Of a stretch of DNA of 64,000 bases, positions 55,115 through 64,000 are shown in pieces. Position numbers and translations under genes: made by a program. The stretch comes from Rusavskia elegans. Its lineage: Eukaryota; Ascomycota; Lecanoromycetes; Teloschistales; Teloschistaceae. How positions within the stretch are numbered: position 1 is the first letter of the stretch; each line of letters starts with the position of its first letter. Where the stretch lies: contig SAUG01000059.1 of assembly GCA_011316305.1 (NCBI GenBank), forward strand, positions 1 through 64,000, in the 5' to 3' direction. The notes beneath the pieces are model-generated. The model was not told the DNA's origin. It did no database searches and saw only the letters and a list, made by a program, of their open reading frames with translations.

Positions 55115-57285
55115 ATGGCGTCAACAGATGTTGTTCCAAAACCGCCCACCTCTCCGCGACCGCCAGACACTCCTCCCGGTAGCCCTGCGTATACGCCTCC
55201 GGACGGCCCAGGCGTGCACGTACCCCCTCAAGTCGGTAGCATCGACCATTTCGAGCATGCTGTCGAGAAGCTGGTCCGAGCATTAGAAAAAGTGGACGCC
55301 AGGAATAAAACCGAAGGTGCTGGGCTTGAGGCCACGAAGCACGTTAAAGCTGAGAAGCCAAAGATTCGAGCCTCGAAGCTGGAGTATAAATTGATCGATG
55401 AAGTGTACGTTGGCTAGTCTGTGGCTACGATTTTGCTAACATCACCCTTCCAGCTGGGATGATGGTACATCCAAGTACAAAATCGTGGACTCGGCAGCAC
55501 TGCCTGAAGAGGTGACCGACCTCGACGAGTATATGTTTGTCGTCCGTGCTCGAACCGGTAAGTAGATGGAAAACGGGCACGTTTTAATGCTAAGGTCGAA
55601 AATCCAGAAAAGGGAGCCTCTGAGCAGGTATTCTACGTCGATGTCAAATCCTACGCACTGAGAGACGTCTTGAGGATCGTCCTGCGAGACGTGCACGGGC
55701 TCTCCCTTGGAGAGGACAAAATCACTGTATGATTCCACTTCATCTGCTCAGAACGGAATCTAATAATCGAACAGCTTGAGCGAAACCTGTTATATCACTA
55801 CATCCCGGAACTCGAAGTCTATCGAACAGAGCTCAAAGACCATACTAACAGTGATGGGAAATTGAAACATCTCAGTTTGCTAGTGGAGTACATCCGTGCT
55901 GCCAATATTTTGACTTCGTCCCGTCTTGCATCGCTTCTCAAAAACCGCGAGATCACGTACGACTTGCTCTGGGCTTTGTTCAAGCCAAATATGGACATCT
56001 ACACAACCATTCTCGACGCCGAAAAGCCAGCTTGTTGCAGGTACGACTCCGGCAAGGAGAGGACGACAACCGCCGGAATTACATACTTCCACGTGGATTG
56101 TCGCCTGTTAGACTTTAACGGGCAGTTGTTTGGCGAGGTGTCGACGGCACTGGGAATCGGAAAATTCCCAGGGGCGAAGCGAATTGACAGGCTTGAGGCC
56201 TTTCCACTCGAGTTTCATGCGCACCAGCAAGAAATGAGGGAATATTTTATAAGGTGTGGTCGACAATTCGTCTCCCTCATGGGCCAACATCATGTCCAAT
56301 ATCGTGGCAATGCCTTCTACATAGAGAAGGGCGACTACGTTGAAGTCCCTGTGGACAGTCGCATCATGGTTGATGTGGCTTACTTCCGCAAAATCAATCC
56401 GAACTACACCCGGCCGCATATCAACGAATTGGCCAGGCCGAGCTCATCGAACAATACCGGTATTCTCTTCTTCTCTGACACCGAAGCAGAAGGAGTCAAG
56501 ACTAATAGCCTTGATACGACAACTATGAGCGAAGGCGACCTGATGATCTGCAGCCAGACGGTTTATGGATGGAGCTTTGGCAATAAACGGTGGCGTAAGC
56601 CTTCTTCCTCTGAACGCTCTAGGAAATGGAGCTTTGCTAATAATGCGAAGTGGAGTTTGTGGTCAACGATATCACGATATCACGGAGATTGTCTGGAACC
56701 CATCTTCTTTCGACAATCTCGCGATTCCCGCCACGAAGAAGAAGGTTATCACTACCCTCGCGAAGGCTCACATGTCCCGCGCATCCGACAATGTGATCGA
56801 CGACTTTGTGGAGGGAAAGGGCCAAGGTTTGATAACACTTCTGCAGTACGAATTCTGGCGCTTGGTCCTTTCCCATAGACTGACACCACACTTCCAGTGG
56901 TCCCCCCGGAGTAGGCAAGACCTTGACCGTGGAAGGACTGTCCGAATATCTTCAGAGGCCGCTCTACGCGGTACGTCTTACTTCTTCTTTTACCTGGTCC
57001 TTCTGACTTTCCAGATATCTGCCGGGGAACTTGGCCAGGACGCGAAGGTGCTTGAGGAGCAGCTGTCGACCATCTTTCGCCTTGCTCATCATTGGAAGGC
57101 CATCCTCCTTCTTAATAAAGCCGATATGTTTGTGTAGTCACGCTCTCCCAACAACCCACATAACGCTCTCGTGTCGGTGTTCTTGCGCACACTTGAGTAC
57201 TATCGAGAGATCATAATCCTTACGACCAATCGCGTCAAGGATATTGACGATGCGATTCAGAGCAGAATCTCAGTGGCATTTAATA
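55115..57285 (+). pseudogene. DUF7025-type AAA ATPase, multiply broken and truncated by AT-rich sequence
   Basis: Exons 55115-55404, 55454-55557, 55608-55726, 55775-56594, 56651-56845, 56898-56970 and 57015-57285, all with good splice sites. N-terminus Pro-rich and disordered; the DUF7025-like region (TLERNLLYHYIPELE... YRGNAFYIEKGDYVEV... LMICSQTVYGWSFGNKRW) precedes the AAA core. Walker A GPPGVGKT is intact. Three lesions: an 8-bp tandem duplication (GATATCAC twice, 56668-56683) shifts the frame between VVNDIT and EIVWNPSSF; Walker B reads LLLNKAD instead of LLLDEAD (57111-57125); TAG at 57135-57137. The arginine-finger region (LRTLEYYREII, LTTNRVKDIDDAIQSRI) is still readable, then sequence becomes AT-rich at about 57285, removing the C-terminus. 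Confidence 0.8.
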
Positions 57286-60200
57286 CTTTTATATTTTCTA
57301 TAAATATATTTTATATAAAAAGTTATTTAACTACTTTTTAGAAAGTAGATAATTTAACTTTCTAATATTTTAATAGAAGCTTTAAAAATTACTTTATTTA
57401 GAAATAAATTCTAATATATTTTTATTATTATTAAAAGACTATAGAAAAATATAATAAAATTTAGAAAAATATATATTAATATAATTTATAGAAAAGCTAG
57501 TAGATACGGTAATAAAAATTTAAATTTTAATATTATAATATCTATTTATTGATATATAAAAAATATATAAATACTATATAAAAATAGTAATTTTAGATAG
57601 AAATTTTTTTTAACGAATAGTATAAATATATTGAAAAATTAACTATAATATTTATCAAATAGAAAATAGAAAATCTTTTATTAAATTATTATCTATATAA
57701 CTTTTTCGATAGAAATTATATTTCTCCGATTATTATATAAAAAAAAATTTCTTTAATCTATTAACGAAATCTTTAATTATAAAAATTAGATATTATAATT
57801 ATAATATAGTAATAATTTCTTTCTTTTATATTTTAATAAAGTTTTTTTTATCTATTTATTTATACTACCGAATATATAAAATATAATTTTTTTTCGCGTT
57901 TATATTTAATAGACCGATAATAGTTTAGTTATTGATTTTAGTTTTGGTGTCCGGTAAACCAATAGTTCGATAAATAAATCAAACGTTAAAATACTAGTAT
58001 CGAATATACGGTAATAAAATTTATATTCTAGTTCTATTAATATAAATAACGGTTTTATAAAATTTTTATTTAAATTTATTTAGTAATATATTATATCTTT
58101 CTACCGATAGTTTAACTAATATAAAGATTTATATTAATAAATATATCTCGTAGTTATCGTTTCTTTTTTTTTTTTACTAGTAATATAAACCTCTCGTAAG
58201 TACTATAATTAACTAGAACCTTTTACGTATATATATACTCCTATAATAACTATATTATAGCTAAACTAGACGGTAGTATATTCGTAATAACGATATCTAC
58301 CTTCGACGACGTCGACTATCTCGTTATAACTAGAGTAACCTATTTTAACTTCGAAAAAAATCTTTTTTTTACCGCCTTTAAAACGCGCTTTCCGACTTTT
58401 TTATTTTCTTTTAATTTAATTAACCGGGTAAAACTTCTAGCCGTAATAGCTAGTATACTAGCTAGCGACCCTATAGCTAACGACTTTTTTAAAGCTACGT
58501 AAACTAAAAAGTATTTTAATAATTTAGTAAAACGTTTAGATATAGATAATATAATAAATATAATCGAAACGAAAATTATTAATAATTGCTTTATATTATA
58601 GTAGATAGATATAGCGGAAGTATTAGTATTTTATAATTACTTATAATATCGAGAAAAAAATAGTAGAAGATTTATAATTTATATAGTAAAAGATTCGTAA
58701 TCGCGAATAAAAAAAGAAATAGTTAAATAGAAATAATTAACTACGTTATAAATTTTGTCTAACGAACTATTTTAGCTATAAAAATTTCTTTATACGTAAA
58801 ATATAATAATCGTTACCGTATATAACGATAATGAAATATATATATAAATTCTATATAATTTCAAATAGAAATTTTTTAAAAAAGAATAGATAATAGTAAT
58901 AATTCTAGATAGTTATTTATAGGATATTTATAGAATAGAATTTTAGTAACTTTTAATAAACCTTGAACAAATATAATTTAAATAAATAATATTTTTCAAA
59001 CGTTTAAATAGTTATATAAAAAAATACTATTAAATTTTCCGAAATATTAACGTATAGTAATAAAAGTTCTTTTTATTAATAAATTTTAATTATAGTATTT
59101 AAATTTAGAAATAGATTTTTAGCTTCTTTTCTAATAATAGATAATAGAAAAAAAAATAGTATTTTAAAGTAATTTATAGATTAATAAAATCATATTTAAA
59201 ATAATATTAAATATAGATATTAAAAGAAATAAAAATAGTTTATTCTATCTCTAATGATATATATTATATACTAGCCGAATAAAGTCTTTATTTATTATTA
59301 TAACGCTAGATATTACCGGCTAACAAATTATTCGCATTATATAATCTACTTTTAATATTTTGATAGTTAAAAGATTTTTATATATTTAATTATTAATAGT
59401 TTTTATTTTAACTTTTTAGTATTTCTATCGACTTTAGTTTACTCGGAAACAAATATTAATATATCCAAAAATAATAGATAATATTAGTAAATAAATTTAA
59501 TATTTTATAAAAATAAACCCAAAATACTATTATATATTTTCCTCTATATATTTCGTCGAAATGAAAGATTTAAAATAATAGATCAGAGATTAGAGATTAT
59601 AATAAATTATAAATTTTAAAAATACTATAAAAAACTTTTTAAAAAAGTAAAATATACTAATATTTATCTTTTTCTATAAATATAGTAATATTTTTAAAAA
59701 AAGTATATTTTATAATAATATCTATATTAATTAAAATAATAAATATATTAACGGTATTAAATATTATAAAATCGCTAAGTTCTCTTTATTATATTATTAT
59801 CGATTGTAAAAATCTCGTTAAACTAATCGATTTAAATATAGTCTACTAGATTAAAATTATATTATTTAACTATTATCATTTCTAATATTTCTAGATAATA
59901 CGGTTTTAAATATTAAGATTTTAGTTAAATCCGAAAAAATATAGAATTAATTATCGAAAAACGGATATATTTTTATTTAATCTATAAAAAAGAAAATGGA
60001 AATTAATATAACTAAAATTAACACTAATACTATATTTATATATTAGTTAATATTCAATTGATATTACCGATAATATATAAAATAATAATAGATCAAAGTT
60101 AAAAAATTACTTTTTATCTTTATTTTATAATATTTAGATATTCCGAATATATAATATTAAATAGTCGACTTCGTAAAAAATTAAACGTTAGAATTATATT

Positions 60201-61530
60201 AATTAAAGGAATTTGAACGTTTAATCTAGCCGTAATTTTAAACTATTAAAATATATATTATTTATAATTTTATTACTTTATATTAATTTATTACTTTTAC
60301 TATATTTATATTAAAATCCTATAATAAAAACACCTATCTATATAAATATTAAAAGTTAAATTGGTATATTTATTATTAGTAATAAAATACTTCGGATAAT
60401 TATTATTTATAAATTAGAATATTATAGTAAAATTAGAATATTACTAAAATATATTAGATATACGAAATATTTAACTAATATAGAAAAGTATTGAAATAGA
60501 TTTAAAAATTTTATATATAAATACTATAGTATATATATATACTAGTATATATTTACTATTAAATTATATAATAATTTCTTTATTTAAATAACTAAAATCA
60601 AGCTATAGAATCTAAATAATATCTAAGAAATTATTTATATAAAATCCGAAAACTATAATAGTTAATATTTATTTTATTATTAAAAAATGAAATTATATTT
60701 AATAGGAAAATATTTACTCGTCTTTTTTATTTATATTAATCTAAAGCTATAATAGTAATATAAATTTCTATTAAAAATCGGTTTATATTATAGTAGGTTC
60801 CGAAAATATCGATAAATATTAAAAAGGATATAAATAGATATTTTTAAAAAATTAAAAATTCTATTTAAAACCGTCTATATATTACTAGTTCTAGCTTTTT
60901 ACAAATAGATAATAATAACTATAAACGATTTAATTTAACTATTATCGGTATAATTATATTTCGTATAATAAAATAAATAGAATATTTAACTAATAAATTT
61001 ATTATAGACTTTTTAAATCGTTTATTAAAATAAATATTTTTAATCCTATCTATAATATAGCTAGAAAATAGAAGATAGAAATCTTTTTCGACTAGAAATA
61101 ATTTTTTAGAACTACTATCGGGATAAATAGGATTTAGCTTTCTATTTAATTTAAAAATAGCGCTATTATAAAATTTTTAACTATATAAAATTTTTAATCT
61201 ATTAGAACTAATTATAACATATTTACTAACGATATAAATTTTATTTAAATAAAATCGAGATTCGATCTAATATAAATATAAATTATCTATATAATTAAAA
61301 GAAACTATATTTAAAAAAAATAGATAATAAATTTTAATATCTAGTAAACTTTCTAGAATAAAATCGAATTAATATAAAATAAACTATTAAATAGTATAAC
61401 TCGGTTAAAATATCAATAAAGTATCTAAAACTAATATATATCTTATCTATAAATTAATTAAAGGAAAAAATAAATCGAAATAGTTTTACTAGATTAAAAA
61501 AATATATGAATATCTATTAATTTAACCCCT
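57286..61530. other. AT-rich, RIP-like block; no element identified
   Basis: Almost purely A/T sequence with sparse G/C. A forward frame at about 58263-58500 stays open for ~80 codons but gives a low-complexity-like peptide without motif. TTTTGG-GTCCGGTAAACC near 57942-57960 may be a terminal inverted repeat matching 62441-62459. The block begins inside the AAA ATPase gene. Confidence 0.5.
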
Positions 61531-61677
61531 TGTAGAGCCTCTGTCCGAGGTTATAATTGAGTCATTATACATGTGCGTTTCATCACCGTAGTTTTTGTAC
61601 GGCAATAACAGTTGTTGCTTGTGCAGCAAAGAATTTTCGCAGTTAAAAGAAGCAGTCAACTAAGGTTTACAGCGGAT

Positions 61678-62097
61678 TCCCTCACACCACTTCGAAATAC
61701 GCACGATTATAAGCCACTAATATAGCTTCCAGGACTACCTGCTAGGCAGTAATATTATCTTTTATCTTCGTTACTTCGTCCTCGTCTATAGTCGTATCTG
61801 AATCCAGACGGCCTACTAACCTATCCAGATACTCGACGACTGCTAGTTTAACTATTAGCTTAATAGCCAGCTTAGATTCCTGCTCGAATTTTAGTAGGAT
61901 AAGGGCTCCTACTAGAAGTCTAATATAGTCGCTAAAGCTATACGGCTCCGGCGGATTCGGAATATAAGGCTTTAGCGTCGTATTTAGGATTACCGGATCC
62001 TAGGATTCGAAGTCCGTTATAGTAGACGGACTAGCGAGGACTCGGTCGACGTAATCGAGTAGCTCGAATTCGGCGGTTTTAAGCTCTATTTCTTTAA
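61678..62097 (-). pseudogene. Gene relic of unknown family in a less-decayed patch
   Basis: A minus-strand frame reads KEIELKTAEFELLDYVDRVL, then LKPYIPNPPEPYSFSDYIRL, then LAIKLIVKLAVVEYLDRLVG, with TAG at 62002-62000 and 61744-61742 and TGA at 61684-61682. The TAG codons are where Trp would fit (TGG to TAG). The composition is helical and acidic, not transposase-like to my eye. It may be cargo inside a decayed DNA element or the end of a host gene. No family recognised. Confidence 0.5.
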
Positions 62098-62460
62098 ATT
62101 AGAAAGATATAATCGTAGTTATAGTATTAGTAGAGGTTCTATATATATCAGCCTGCAGCCTGGGCTGTTACGGAAGATACGTACGTTAGATACGATAGTA
62201 GGTACTAGTAAAAGAAGACGAAGAAGAAGCGACTGTAAGGTATAGATATATACGAAAATTCTACTACTATTTTAAGTAAACTATAGGAGCTTATACTACG
62301 AGCGTATTACGGAGCAGATTCGAGTTAATTTTATATAGTTCTTTGGTTTAAGTTAATTAGACTGGGATACTAGTTCTTATACCGTATATTCAACGCTAGC
62401 GTACTAATACTGAAGTGAATTGCTTACGGAACCGACGGTTAACCGGGTACCAAAAAACCA

Positions 62461-64000
62461 AATAAAATAATCTATTAATTTAATAATAACTTTTCTGTCA
62501 AAATTTTCTATTTTTTTTTACTAGAAATTATAGTAGATAACTTTTAAATTTTAAAATTAAAAACTCGCCGTCGTAAAAGTGGTAGTAGTAATTAACTTTT
62601 AGAATACTTTTTAATATTACTATAAATCGAAATAAAATAGTAATTTTATTAAAATTTTTTAGAAAATTTGAAACTTTTATAAAATATATATATTAGTAAT
62701 CTATAATTCTATTTATCTTAAACTATTTAGTAAATCCTATTCCAAATTATAAAAGCCGATTCTTTAATTAATAATAGGGAATTTCTTAAAAACTATTTAA
62801 AATAATAGTTATAAAGCTTTTTTTTATTAGTAGAAATCACTATTTAATTTTAAAAGATTTAAATTATTAAATAGTTCATTTAATATTATCTAGATTTCTA
62901 TTATTTTTATCATTATACTATTTTCAGAAATTAGTTTATTTTATTTATATTTCGGCTTTTTCGATTTCTAGTTATTTTCTAATATCGCTATTTTTATTAG
63001 AAGTTTAAATTAGATAATTATTAGTAGATATATTCTTAATAGCATTTAAAAGATTATTAGTAATAGATAAAATATTCTAGAATAAATAGTTCGCGGATAG
63101 AAAGAAATTATATATATAGATAAAATATATTCAATCTTTAATTATCTATTACTAATAAAAGATTTCTATAATTATTATTTTTATTTTAAATATAGTAAAA
63201 TGTATTTAAATATATCATAAAATGTTTTTATAAAAAGAGTAGATATTAGTTCTAAAATGATTTTTTTATAAACCGTTTTCGTTTAATTTAAAATTCTTCC
63301 GGATACTATAACGAAAATATAAAATCTATAGAAAATAAATCGAATATACTATTCTATCGCTATAAACTAGATACGATAAAATATTATACTATAGTTTCTA
63401 AAATTTATAGATAGAAATAAATAGAAATATAAAGTAGAAAATATTAAAATATCGATAGTATTAAAAAAATAGAGATTAAAATTTTACAATTTATAAATAA
63501 TTACTAATTATTATTAGTATATATTTCTAAAGTTAACCGAAAAATAGTAATTTACTATATAAATTTATGAATTTTAGAAAGATTTAATATAATAGCTACT
63601 AGAATATAAAATTTTAAAAATTAAAACGTAGAAATATTAAAATAATAAAATACTAATATTTTAAAAATAATAATCTTTAAATTTAAACGTTTTAAAACTA
63701 TCCTATTACTAATTTTACCGGCGTTATAAAATCTCGCGAGCGCTATATATAAGTAGCTCGAAAAGTTTTAGTAAAAATAGAATAAAAATAGATAATTAAA
63801 GCTATTTTGGAAATTTTATAATATATTTTATTATTTTAAAATTATATGGATAATTTTATATTAAATTATTAAAATTTTCGTTTACGTATAATATTAACTA
63901 TATATTAGAATATAGTATCGGAGATATATTTATAAAGTCGAAAATAGAATTTTCGTCTAATTTTCTAATATTCTAGTCTATATATCGCCGCCTTTATTTA
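62461..64000. other. AT-rich, RIP-like block; nothing recognised
   Basis: TpA-rich sequence continuing to the window edge, with no frame, LTR or transposase motif that I could recognise. Confidence 0.55.

Noticed and set aside
57286..64000. AT-rich block as a centromere
   Set aside because: Composition alone cannot show this, and such blocks elsewhere in the window are decayed transposons; ChIP data for CenH3 would be needed.
1..64000. CRISPR array, tRNA, rRNA or bacterial-type operons
   Set aside because: No regularly spaced repeat array or recognisable RNA gene was seen, and introns show a eukaryotic genome.

Overview
The window looks like part of a filamentous ascomycete (Pezizomycotina, probably Dothideomycete) genome. 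The genes have short fungal introns of about 45-80 bp with GTRNGT donors, CTRAY-like branch sites and YAG acceptors, and their products belong to fungus-specific families. Gene islands of ordinary base composition alternate abruptly with extremely TpA-rich, stop-riddled blocks that hold decayed transposons. That pattern is the footprint expected of repeat-induced point mutation (RIP, C-to-T mainly at CpA). No database search was possible; family names rest on recognised motifs.

Layout. 1-6850: AT-rich block with a decayed Ty3/Gypsy chromovirus pol, an LTR/gag-like stretch and a decayed Copia element. 6850-13640: island A, holding a small spliced gene, a 609-codon gene of unknown function, a gene with three internal 55-residue repeats, and an FHA-domain Ser/Thr kinase with a uORF ending on its start codon. 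13640-21798: AT-rich block in which a Tc1/mariner relic is cut by a 410-bp LTR, followed by two copies of one 3.35-kb LTR element, the second inserted in the first in opposite orientation with a 5-bp target duplication. 21799-57285: island B. 57285-64000: AT-rich, with a short less-decayed patch holding one unidentified gene relic (61678-62097).

Island B mostly carries accessory-type genes: a divergent protein kinase, a DUF3435-type tyrosine recombinase (the family of Starship 'captain' enzymes), small Cys/His proteins, a 6-7 TM membrane protein with a Cys-rich tail, a pair of tandem paralogues, a PigL_N-type (fungal STAND N-terminal) protein, a DUF7924-type protein, an aminoglycoside-phosphotransferase-like enzyme and a DUF7025-type AAA ATPase. 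The one clear housekeeping-type gene is a DCR2-like calcineurin-family phosphoesterase (49368-51239).

The most striking feature is the state of island B. Several genes are intact apart from one nonsense codon explained by a C:G-to-T:A change, usually in CpA/TpG context (26764, 42375, 44701, 57135). The AAA ATPase next to the right-hand AT block has additionally lost its Walker B acidic pair, carries an 8-bp tandem duplication and ends in AT-rich sequence. I read this as RIP leaking into genes beside repeats, in a region shaped by mobile elements and perhaps once part of a Starship. No tRNA, rRNA or CRISPR array was recognised.
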